Assembly (NCBI GenBank): GCA_022511045.1
Contig: JAFLSF010000011.1
Location: forward strand, 1 to 49,777
DNA length: 49,777 nucleotides
Direction of reading: 5' to 3'
From: Prevotella sp.
GTDB taxonomy: Bacteria > Bacteroidota > Bacteroidia > Bacteroidales > Bacteroidaceae
Made by a program: the position numbers and the translations under genes. The notes beneath the pieces are model-generated. The model did not search any database. It saw only the letters and a program-made list of their open reading frames with translations, and was not told the DNA's origin. Positions 43,472-49,777 of the stretch are shown here, piece by piece (the first letter of the stretch is position 1; every line of letters starts with the position of its first letter).

Positions 43472-44848
43472 ATGAATATTCAAGACATTAAAACCGTATA
43501 TTTTGTAGGAGTAGGTGGTATTGGTATGAGTGCCATTGCCCGTTATTTCCTATATAGGGGACTTGTAGTGGGAGGTTATGATAGGGTTCCAAGCATGTTA
43601 ACTCGCCAGCTAGAACAGGAAGGTATGCTTATCCATTATGACGAAAATGTGGAAAAGATTCCTGTTGCCTGTCGCCAGCCTGAGAGTTGTTTAGTTATTT
43701 ATACCCCAGCCATCCCTCTAGAGCATCAGGAATTACAGTATTTTCACCAACATGGTTTTGAAATAAAAAAGCGCGCCCAAGTGCTGGGTACGCTGACTCG
43801 TAATCATAAGGGACTTTGTGTAGCAGGAACTCACGGAAAGACTACTACATCGGCTATGTGTGCACACATTATGCATCAGAGCCATTTGGACTGTAATGCT
43901 TTCTTAGGTGGTATTTCCAAAAATTACGGCACGAACTATATTCTTTCTGATAGTGATTATGTTGTTATAGAGGCTGATGAGTTTGACCGTTCTTTCCATT
44001 GGCTTTCACCCTATATGACTGTTATTACCAGCACAGACCCAGACCATCTGGATATCTATGGCACCAAGGAGGCCTATTTGGAGAGTTTCCGTCATTACAC
44101 AGAGCTCATCCAATATGATGGCGCACTAATTATTCATCGCGGTTTAGAGATGCGCCCCCATTTGTCTGAGGGAGTGCGTTGTTATGACTATGCTTTGGAG
44201 GAAGGCGATTTTCATGCTGAGAATATCTGTATTGAGGATGGCGAGATAACGTTTGACTTTATTTCACCAGTAGAGTCTGTCAAGAACGTGGAACTAGGTC
44301 AGCCTGTCTTCATCAATATAGAAAATGGCATTGCCGCTATGGCAATGGCTCAGTTGGCAGGATGTACTGCTGACGAACTACGCCAGGGGATGAAAACCTA
44401 TGGAGGTGTAGACCGTCGTTTCGACTTTAAGATTAAGACAAAACAATTAGTATTCCTCAGTGACTATGCTCATCATCCTAAGGAAATCTATCAAAGTGCC
44501 CGAAGTATCCGTGAATTGTATAAAGACCGTAAAATTACCGTCATCTTCCAGCCTCATCTTTATACTCGTACCCGCGATTTCTACAAAGAGTTTGCCGATG
44601 CACTAAGTCTGTTGGATGAGGTTGTGCTTACAGAGATATATCCTGCTCGAGAGTTGCCCATTGAGGGGGTTACATCGCAACTTATCTATGATAATCTACG
44701 ACGGGGCGTTGAGAAAACTATCATCCGTAAGGATGATGTTCAGAGCTTTGTTCGTCAGCGCGACTTCGATGTACTCATCATTTTAGGTGCTGGTGATTTG
44801 GATGACCAAGTACCTAAGATAACTGAAATATTAAAAAGTAAACAATAA
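43472..44848 (+). CDS. murC: UDP-MurNAc--L-alanine ligase
   Basis: MurC attaches L-alanine to UDP-MurNAc, the first step of stem peptide synthesis. The 458 residues show the UDP-binding start VYFVGVGGIGMSAIARYFL, the ATP loop VAGTHGKTTTSAMCAHIM (about 117-134), the EADEFDRSF block, STDPDHLDIYG and the late DYAHHPKEI and FQPHLYTRTRDF motifs. It is 12 bp behind murG and 8 bp ahead of ftsQ. murB, murF and ddl, neighbours in many proteobacterial clusters, are absent here. Confidence 0.96.
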   Translation: MNIQDIKTVYFVGVGGIGMSAIARYFLYRGLVVGGYDRVPSMLTRQLEQEGMLIHYDENVEKIPVACRQPESCLVIYTPAIPLEHQELQYFHQHGFEIKKRAQVLGTLTRNHKGLCVAGTHGKTTTSAMCAHIMHQSHLDCNAFLGGISKNYGTNYILSDSDYVVIEADEFDRSFHWLSPYMTVITSTDPDHLDIYGTKEAYLESFRHYTELIQYDGALIIHRGLEMRPHLSEGVRCYDYALEEGDFHAENICIEDGEITFDFISPVESVKNVELGQPVFINIENGIAAMAMAQLAGCTADELRQGMKTYGGVDRRFDFKIKTKQLVFLSDYAHHPKEIYQSARSIRELYKDRKITVIFQPHLYTRTRDFYKEFADALSLLDEVVLTEIYPARELPIEGVTSQLIYDNLRRGVEKTIIRKDDVQSFVRQRDFDVLIILGAGDLDDQVPKITEILKSKQ

Positions 44849-44856
44849 GACACCTT

Positions 44857-45606
44857 ATGACGTTTAATTGGAGCAAGACAGCATTCATACTTATAGATAG
44901 CTTGTTGGCCGTCTACCTGTTTTTGGCCGTTACGGCGTTCAATCGCCCAGATGAGACAAGTGATGTATGCAAGAATGTAGAAATATATATTGAGGAGAGT
45001 GCTGTTATGGGATTTCTTAATAAAGATGAGGTGAAGTCACTGTTACTCAAAACTCATCTCTATCCGTTGGGTGACCCTATGAATCAAGTAAACGTCCGAA
45101 AAATAGAAGAAGCACTCCTCCAGAATCCTTTTATAGAGTCTGCTCAGTGTTATAAGACACAAACAGGTCGGGTGCATATCAACATCTCGCAGCGTTTCCC
45201 AATTATTCGTGTTAAGGCTGATAATGGTGATGATTATTATGTTGACAATGAGGGAAATATCATGCCCAACACACATTTTGTAAGTAACCTTGTTGTTGCT
45301 ACAGGGCATATTCAACGCCCGTATGCACAAAAAGTATTAACAAGCATTGGTCGTTATTTGTCCCAGCAACCGTTGTGGGGAAACCAGATAGAGCAGATAA
45401 ATGTGCTGTCAGACGGTTCTATCGAAATGGTGCCGAGAGTTGGTGACCATGTAGTTTATCTAGGTCATCCTACAAACCTGGAGCATAAGTTAGCCCGTTT
45501 GGAGAAATTTTATAAGTATGGCCTTTCGAAGGCGGGCTGGAACAAGTACTCCTACATCAATATGGAGTTTGATAACCAAATTATATGCAAAAAGAATAAA
45601 AAGTAA
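44857..45606 (+). CDS. ftsQ: Cell division protein FtsQ
   Basis: A bitopic inner-membrane protein of the divisome. Its 249 residues have a short cytoplasmic start, a membrane segment at about 8-26 (FILIDSLLAVYLFLAVTAF), a POTRA-like region (EIYIEESAVMGFLNKDEVKS) and the FtsQ beta domain (HINISQRFPIIRVKADNGDD, then YYVDNEGNIM). Sequence is divergent, as usual for FtsQ, so position between murC and ftsA adds weight. ftsA starts 24 bp downstream. Confidence 0.92.
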   Translation: MTFNWSKTAFILIDSLLAVYLFLAVTAFNRPDETSDVCKNVEIYIEESAVMGFLNKDEVKSLLLKTHLYPLGDPMNQVNVRKIEEALLQNPFIESAQCYKTQTGRVHINISQRFPIIRVKADNGDDYYVDNEGNIMPNTHFVSNLVVATGHIQRPYAQKVLTSIGRYLSQQPLWGNQIEQINVLSDGSIEMVPRVGDHVVYLGHPTNLEHKLARLEKFYKYGLSKAGWNKYSYINMEFDNQIICKKNKK

Positions 45607-45630
45607 AAACAATATAAAAGAAACAAAGAG

Positions 45631-47076
45631 ATGCCAAAGGATTTTATCGTAGCTATCGAACTGGGTTCATCTAAGATGACCGGTATTGCCGGACGTAAGA
45701 ACCTTGACGGCAGCATTCAAGTGCTGGCTTGTGTCAAGGAGGACTCTTCGACGTTCATTCGTAAAGGCGCTGTTTACAACATTGACAAGACCGCCCTTTG
45801 TCTGACCAGCATCATCAATAAGCTGGAGAAGCAACTCAAGACTACTATCACACAGGTATACGTCGGTGTTGGTGGACAGTCTATCCGCTCCATTCGTAAT
45901 GTGATTGCCAAGGATTTACCTGGCGAGACAGTTGTTACTCAAGATATGGTGGTCGAACTGATGGATGCCAACCGTAGTGTGATATATCCAGACCAGGAGA
46001 TTATTGATGCCGCTGTTGAAGAGTATAAAGTTGATTCGCAATATCAACTTGAACCTGTTGGTATTCAGTGTTCACGTATTGAGGGCAATTTCCTCAACAT
46101 CCTTCAGCGCAAGGCGTTCTATAAGAATCTAAACAAATGCTTCGAGAGTGCTGGCATCAACATCGCCGAACTTTATCTGGCTCCATTAGCTTTGGCTGAC
46201 AGTGTGCTGACAGAGGCCGAGAAACGTTCTGGTTGCGCTTTAGTTGATTTGGGTGCAGATACGACAACAGTTAGCGTCTATTCAAAAAACATTCTGCGCC
46301 ATTTGGCTGTCATTCCTTTGGGCAGCAATAACATCACTAAGGACATTGCCACATTGAATATGGAGGAGAGTGATGCTGAACACATGAAACTCAAGTATGC
46401 TACGGCCTATACCGAGAACAATGATATAGACAATACTATGAAGTATTCCATCGATAGCGAGCGTCAGGTAGAGACACGCAAGTTTATTGAGATTGTTGAG
46501 GGTCGTCTGGAAGAAATCATCGCTAATGTCTGGTGTCAAATTCCCGATGAATATTGCGATAAACTTTTAGGTGGTATCATTTTGACGGGCGGTGGTTCAA
46601 ACATGAGTGGCATAGAGAAGGCTTTTCAGAATTATACGCATGTTGATAAGGTACGTATTGCAAAGTTCGTTACGCAGACTATCACTTCAACTATTAACGA
46701 AATCAATGCACACGATGGTAAGATGAATACCGTATTGGGCTTATTAGCTAAAGGCGATATTAACTGCGCTGGAAAAGATTACGACCCCACAGGTGATCTT
46801 TTTGGTTCGCCGAAGACTCCAGCAGAGACAGCTGAACAGCGTCGTGCTCGTACCGCAGTAGAGACCCCTGCGGGTGTCATCCGTACTGCTGAGGAGAAGC
46901 GACAAGCCGAGGAAGAAGCTCGTCTAAAGCGCGAGGAGGAGGAACGCGCTGCCCGCGAGGAAGCTGAACAGAAAGCTCGTGAGGAGGACGAGCGCCGTAG
47001 AGAGAATAGTCTTTTGCATAAGGCTTGGAAAGGTATTAAAGACTTCGGCAAAAAAATGGTTGCAGAAGAAGAATAA
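45631..47076 (+). CDS. ftsA: Cell division protein FtsA
   Basis: An actin-like ATPase that tethers FtsZ filaments to the membrane. The 481 residues start IVAIELGSSKMTGIAG (phosphate 1 loop) and contain the CALVDLGADTTTVSVY phosphate 2 loop (about 194-209) and GGIILTGGGSNMSGI adenosine motif (about 312-326). A 1C subdomain lies between. The last 90 residues are a charged, Glu/Arg-rich coiled linker, ending in an amphipathic helix LLHKAWKGIKDFGKKMV, the expected membrane-targeting sequence. The linker is longer than in E. coli FtsA (420 residues), as in other Bacteroidetes. Confidence 0.95.
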   Translation: MPKDFIVAIELGSSKMTGIAGRKNLDGSIQVLACVKEDSSTFIRKGAVYNIDKTALCLTSIINKLEKQLKTTITQVYVGVGGQSIRSIRNVIAKDLPGETVVTQDMVVELMDANRSVIYPDQEIIDAAVEEYKVDSQYQLEPVGIQCSRIEGNFLNILQRKAFYKNLNKCFESAGINIAELYLAPLALADSVLTEAEKRSGCALVDLGADTTTVSVYSKNILRHLAVIPLGSNNITKDIATLNMEESDAEHMKLKYATAYTENNDIDNTMKYSIDSERQVETRKFIEIVEGRLEEIIANVWCQIPDEYCDKLLGGIILTGGGSNMSGIEKAFQNYTHVDKVRIAKFVTQTITSTINEINAHDGKMNTVLGLLAKGDINCAGKDYDPTGDLFGSPKTPAETAEQRRARTAVETPAGVIRTAEEKRQAEEEARLKREEEERAAREEAEQKAREEDERRRENSLLHKAWKGIKDFGKKMVAEEE

Positions 47077-47104
47077 GTAGGTAAATGAATAATTTGTAAA
47101 TAAT

Positions 47105-48436
47105 ATGGCAGACAACAATAACATACTGCTCGATTTCGGTGAGCCCGCAAAGGAAAACAGCATTATAAAAGTGATTGGTGTTGGTGGTGGAGGCGGCAAT
47201 GCCGTTAACCACATGTACCGCGAAGGAATACACGATGTGTCCTTTGTGCTCTGTAATACAGATAATCAAGCACTTAACGACTCCCCTGTTCCCGTCCACT
47301 TGCAGTTAGGTAGGGAAGGATTGGGAGCTGGTAACCGTCCCGAGAAAGCTCGTGCAGCCGCCGAGGAGAGCATGGAAGATATTAAGCAAATGCTGAATGA
47401 TGGCACGCGTATGGCTTTTATTACCGCTGGTATGGGTGGCGGTACGGGTACGGGTGCTGCTCCTGTTATTGCCCGTATTTCCAAAGAGATGGGCATCCTT
47501 ACCGTAGGTATTGTCACTATTCCTTTCCGCTTTGAAGGTGACCGTAAGATAGATCAAGCGCTTGATGGTGTAGAGGAAATGGCAAAGCATGTAGATGCGC
47601 TATTAGTTATCAACAATGAACGCCTACGTGAGATCTATCCCGAACTGACAGTGCTTGATGCTTTTGGTCGTGCAGATGATACGTTGAGTGTAGCAGCGAA
47701 GTCTATAGCTGAAATTATTACCGTTCACGGACTGATGAACCTTGACTTCAACGACGTAAAGACTGTATTAAAAGATGGTGGCGTGGCCATTATGTCTACA
47801 GGTTACGGCGAGGGTGAAGACCGTGTGCAGAAAGCTATTGACGATGCGCTCAATTCGCCGCTACTTAACGAGAATGACGTCTTTAATTCTAAGAAAATCC
47901 TGCTCAATATTTCTTTCGCTGGCAACAAGGACGGCTCTGGTACGCTTATGATGGAGGAGATGAATTATGTGAATGACTTTATGGCCAGATTCGGAAATGA
48001 CTTTGAGAGCAAGTGGGGATTAGCTTTAGACCCCGAGTTAGGTAAGAAAGTCAAAGTCACGATTCTGGCTACAGGCTTCGGCATAGAGCGTGTAGACGGA
48101 ATGGCGGACCACCGACAGCGCCATAATACGCAGGAGGAGGCTACCCGCATAGCGGCTGAGCGGGAGGCAGAGGCCAAACGACAAGACCGTCGTAACCGTT
48201 TCTATGGAAGTGACGGCCAGTCAAAACGTTACAAGCGTCGCCCACATATCTACCTTTTCCGTGCCGCAGACCTTGATAACGACTTTGTTATCTCTGCCGT
48301 TGAATCAACACCCACCTATAAGCGAACTCGCGAGATTCTGGACAGCATCTATATGCAGGCTAGTGGTGATGACCCTACGCAGAGAAGTAGTGATGCGCCC
48401 GCTCAAGAAGTTATCCAAGGAACTATCAAGTTCTGA
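47105..48436 (+). CDS. ftsZ: Cell division protein FtsZ
   Basis: The tubulin-like GTPase that forms the Z ring. The 443 residues have the N-terminal GTP-binding VIGVGGGGGNAVNHM, the tubulin signature GMGGGTGTGAAPVIA (about 117-131) and the T7-loop DLNFNDV-type segment (LMNLDFNDVKTVL, about 213-225). After the core a basic linker (AEREAEAKRQDRRNRFYG, then KRYKRRPHIYLF) leads to a conserved Bacteroidetes C-terminal block (DNDFVISAVESTPTYKRTRE). It is the last gene of the dcw cluster; a perfect 13-bp hairpin follows 41 bp behind the stop. Confidence 0.96.
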   Translation: MADNNNILLDFGEPAKENSIIKVIGVGGGGGNAVNHMYREGIHDVSFVLCNTDNQALNDSPVPVHLQLGREGLGAGNRPEKARAAAEESMEDIKQMLNDGTRMAFITAGMGGGTGTGAAPVIARISKEMGILTVGIVTIPFRFEGDRKIDQALDGVEEMAKHVDALLVINNERLREIYPELTVLDAFGRADDTLSVAAKSIAEIITVHGLMNLDFNDVKTVLKDGGVAIMSTGYGEGEDRVQKAIDDALNSPLLNENDVFNSKKILLNISFAGNKDGSGTLMMEEMNYVNDFMARFGNDFESKWGLALDPELGKKVKVTILATGFGIERVDGMADHRQRHNTQEEATRIAAEREAEAKRQDRRNRFYGSDGQSKRYKRRPHIYLFRAADLDNDFVISAVESTPTYKRTREILDSIYMQASGDDPTQRSSDAPAQEVIQGTIKF

Positions 48437-48477
48437 TAGTTCTTGGCGAGGGCAAAGCAAGTAACTCGCTTATATAT

Positions 48478-48514
48478 AATAGCCGCTGAAGTAATTTTTA
48501 TTTCAGCGGCTATT
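48478..48514 (+). terminator. Hairpin terminator after ftsZ
   Basis: AATAGCCGCTGAA (48478-48490) and its exact complement at 48502-48514 form a 13-bp stem with an 11-nt T-rich loop. The run behind it is short (GTGTTTG), so termination may be partial. Confidence 0.7.
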
Positions 48515-48566
48515 GTGTTTGAAGATAGTAGCCCATTGCAAATATAGAAGGAAAACATCGGAAAAG

Positions 48567-48598
48567 TTTGCAGGTCTCACAGAAAATGTATAATTTTG
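48567..48598 (+). promoter_or_regulatory. Bacteroidetes-type promoter for the unknown gene at 48743
   Basis: TTTG (48567-48570), a 20-bp spacer and TAATTTTG (48591-48598). Transcription from about 48605 would give a leader of nearly 140 nt. Confidence 0.7.
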
Positions 48599-48653
48599 CA
48601 GCCACTTTCAAAAATAAGCATTGTGAGTAGCTAAAAATCCATCTCAGAAGTAG

Positions 48654-48726
48654 TGTAACAATGGGGCTTTGCCCTTTAAACATCAGTATTTGATACTGGT
48701 GCAAAGTGTTCTTTTATATTGTTACA
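48654..48726 (+). promoter_or_regulatory. Nested-stem 5' leader of the unknown gene at 48743
   Basis: Three nested helices can form in the leader: TGTAACAAT (48654-48662) with ATTGTTACA (48718-48726), CTTTGC (48667-48672) with GCAAAG (48701-48706), and CAGTAT (48684-48689) with ATACTG (48693-48698). The outer stem ends 16 nt before the ATG. I do not match it to a known riboswitch. Confidence 0.5.
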
Positions 48727-48742
48727 TTAAAATCAAACACTT

Positions 48743-49294
48743 ATGAGAAGAAGAATTCCGTATCGGGTGTGTAGTTGCATGCCCAGTGGAGTAATAACTC
48801 ATCTTGAAGCACGCCTGCTCAAGGATTTGGTAAATCGGGAAATTCACCCTATCCGATGTGCAGGAAGTTGTAAGAGAAAGTTCATGAAAGGAATGAGGCT
48901 GGGTGACCTCTGTGCTGAAACAGGGCATTTTTGGTGGGCCATGAAAGTGTGGGAGTTAACAGAAAGTCTGATTGCAGATAAAGACTGGGCTGACTGGCGA
49001 TATGTCTGCTTTGATAACAAGAGGGTGTGTCTGAGTGATGTTGTCTCAGAAGCAGAGTGCGAGTTGCTCTCTCGTCGGAGGAGTGACCTATGGCGCGCAC
49101 TCGGATTTCCAGAACATGCATGGTGGACCGCAGAATGGGAACATATAGCCGCCAATACCAATGGTTCCTATTACTACGATTTATGGGCAGACAAATACAA
49201 CGCCTATCCTGCTTTATGGTTCGTAGAGCATGAAAATGAAATGAAAGAAATAAGGGCTTGGCAAGAAACGGAGCAACTGTTCCTACAGCCTTAG
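48743..49294 (+). CDS. Unknown protein with Cys-rich N-terminal region
   Basis: I do not recognise this 183-aa protein. It is soluble and rich in Trp, Arg and Glu. The first 55 residues hold several cysteines (VCSCMPSG, IRCAGSCKRKF, GDLCAET) that could bind a metal. The middle has WWAMKVWELTESLI and WADWRYVCFDN, and the end YYYDLWADKYNAYPALWFVE. There is no signal peptide or membrane segment. It has its own promoter and a long leader with nested stems, so it is probably regulated separately from ftsZ. An 11-bp-period TATAC array starts about 30 bp behind the stop. Confidence 0.6.
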   Translation: MRRRIPYRVCSCMPSGVITHLEARLLKDLVNREIHPIRCAGSCKRKFMKGMRLGDLCAETGHFWWAMKVWELTESLIADKDWADWRYVCFDNKRVCLSDVVSEAECELLSRRRSDLWRALGFPEHAWWTAEWEHIAANTNGSYYYDLWADKYNAYPALWFVEHENEMKEIRAWQETEQLFLQP

Positions 49295-49323
49295 CCCCTT
49301 CCTTATCCCTCACGAGTAGGTTG

Positions 49324-49422
49324 TATACCACTCGTCTCTAAAGCCTATACAGTTTGTATACCCCTGATATACAAACTGTATACTCCTAGTATACAAGTTG
49401 TATACACGGCGTATACAAATAG
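49324..49422. repeat. 11-bp-period TATAC array E
   Basis: TATAC recurs at 49346, 49357, 49368, 49379, 49390, 49401 and 49412, exactly every 11 bp, with unrelated 6-nt spacers (for example AGTTTG, CCCTGA, TCCTAG, ACGGCG). One more lies at 49324, 22 bp before the first, still in phase. CAGTTTGTATA (49350-49360) and TATACAAACTG (49368-49378) are a perfect inverted repeat. Further GAGCC/CCTATCC pieces run to about 49460 out of phase. From there to 49690 I see no gene or clear signal. Confidence 0.85.
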
Positions 49423-49698
49423 CGAGCCTACCCCTCGTTAGTTGTAATGCCTATCCTTGTTGTTCATGGGCCAAATCCTCGTGAATAACGAGGCGTTCTG
49501 TAATGCAGTACAAGTTTGTCTGCTTCCTGCTTGATAAGGGAATCTTCTCTAAACTTCAATTTAGATGTGAGGTCAACATTTTGTTAAAAATGTGCTGAAT
49601 TTGGCGATATTGCAAATTTCAGGATTTTGACGATTTGGAGGTTTGAAGTTCTACAGGTTATCTGTAAAACACTGAAAAATCATCGTTTTAGAGGTATA

Positions 49699-49726
49699 AA
49701 AATCCCAAGATTATTCTTGGGATTTT
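49699..49726 (-). terminator. Rho-independent terminator of tRNA-Asn
   Basis: AAAATCCCAAGA (49699-49710) and its exact complement (49715-49726) form a 12-bp stem with a TTAT loop. On the minus strand it begins one base behind the tRNA end and is followed by a T-run (TTTTTATACC). Confidence 0.8.
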
Positions 49727-49727
49727 G

Positions 49728-49777
49728 CGCTTCAGGATGGGCTTGAACCAACGACCCCCTGATTAACAGTCAGGTGC
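49728..49777 (-). tRNA. tRNA-Asn (GTT), 5' part outside the window
   Basis: On the minus strand the anticodon arm is CCTGA-CTGTTAA-TCAGG with anticodon GTT. A 5-nt variable region, a T arm with loop TTCAAGC, a 3' acceptor strand CTGAAGC and discriminator G follow. The T stem as read (GTTGG with CCATC) has one T-T mismatch. No CCA is encoded. The D arm and 5' acceptor strand are cut off by the window edge. Confidence 0.9.

Noticed and set aside
32833..48436. Missing murF, murB and ddl as a deletion in the dcw cluster
   Set aside because: All gaps in the cluster are short and clean, and these genes often lie elsewhere in Bacteroidetes, so there is no sign of a deletion.

Overview
The window comes from a Bacteroidales genome, most likely a Prevotella-like (Prevotellaceae) species. 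Evidence: a dcw cell-division/peptidoglycan cluster in Bacteroidetes order, promoters of the Bacteroidetes sigma type (TTTG, about 19-20 bp, TAnnTTTG), glycine-lipid acyltransferases of the GlsA/GlsB type, a streptopain-type C10 peptidase with BspA-like repeats, and secreted proteins ending in a short 'G(L/I)YI..GKK.V.K' tail. No species call is made.

Layout. 1-479 is the 3' end of rplQ. 649-7505 holds an alpha/beta hydrolase, iron-type superoxide dismutase, a secreted protein with a 47-aa peptide gene behind it, a glycine-zipper lipoprotein, an unknown protein, a PduO-type cobalamin adenosyltransferase, a DUF2795 protein, and an AT-rich gene whose membrane coiled-coil product ends in a motorless FtsK-gamma domain. 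7677-13184 is a phosphate module: response regulator, sensor kinase, OprO/P-type porin and a PiT transporter with a helical tail. Four TTAACA-like repeats at exactly 11-bp spacing precede the porin. 13240-16060 is uxuA-uxuB (hexuronate catabolism). 16171-24445 (minus) holds the C10 peptidase, an AAA-ATPase/PD-(D/E)XK protein and a 1339-aa adhesin-like protein.

24749-32404 (minus) reads as one operon: glsA, glsB, an HPr-kinase-like P-loop protein, an S26-like Ser/His peptidase, a PqqD-like protein, an ABC exporter and an 812-aa secreted protein. It looks like glycine-lipid synthesis joined to a RiPP-style maturation/export cassette without a visible precursor. 32833-48436 (plus) is the dcw cluster mraZ-rsmH-ftsL-ftsI-murE-mraY-murD-ftsW-murG-murC-ftsQ-ftsA-ftsZ. 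An unknown gene with a folded-looking leader follows, and the window ends inside a minus-strand tRNA-Asn.

The most unusual structure is non-coding. Five intergenic arrays (2304-2369, 16072-16181, 24631-24740, 32529-32682, 49324-49422) are built on an exact 22-bp period, or 11 bp in the last. Short cores such as GAGnATAGGCC alternate with variable 11-bp halves, and some cores are flipped in place without losing register. I do not recognise this as a named repeat family.
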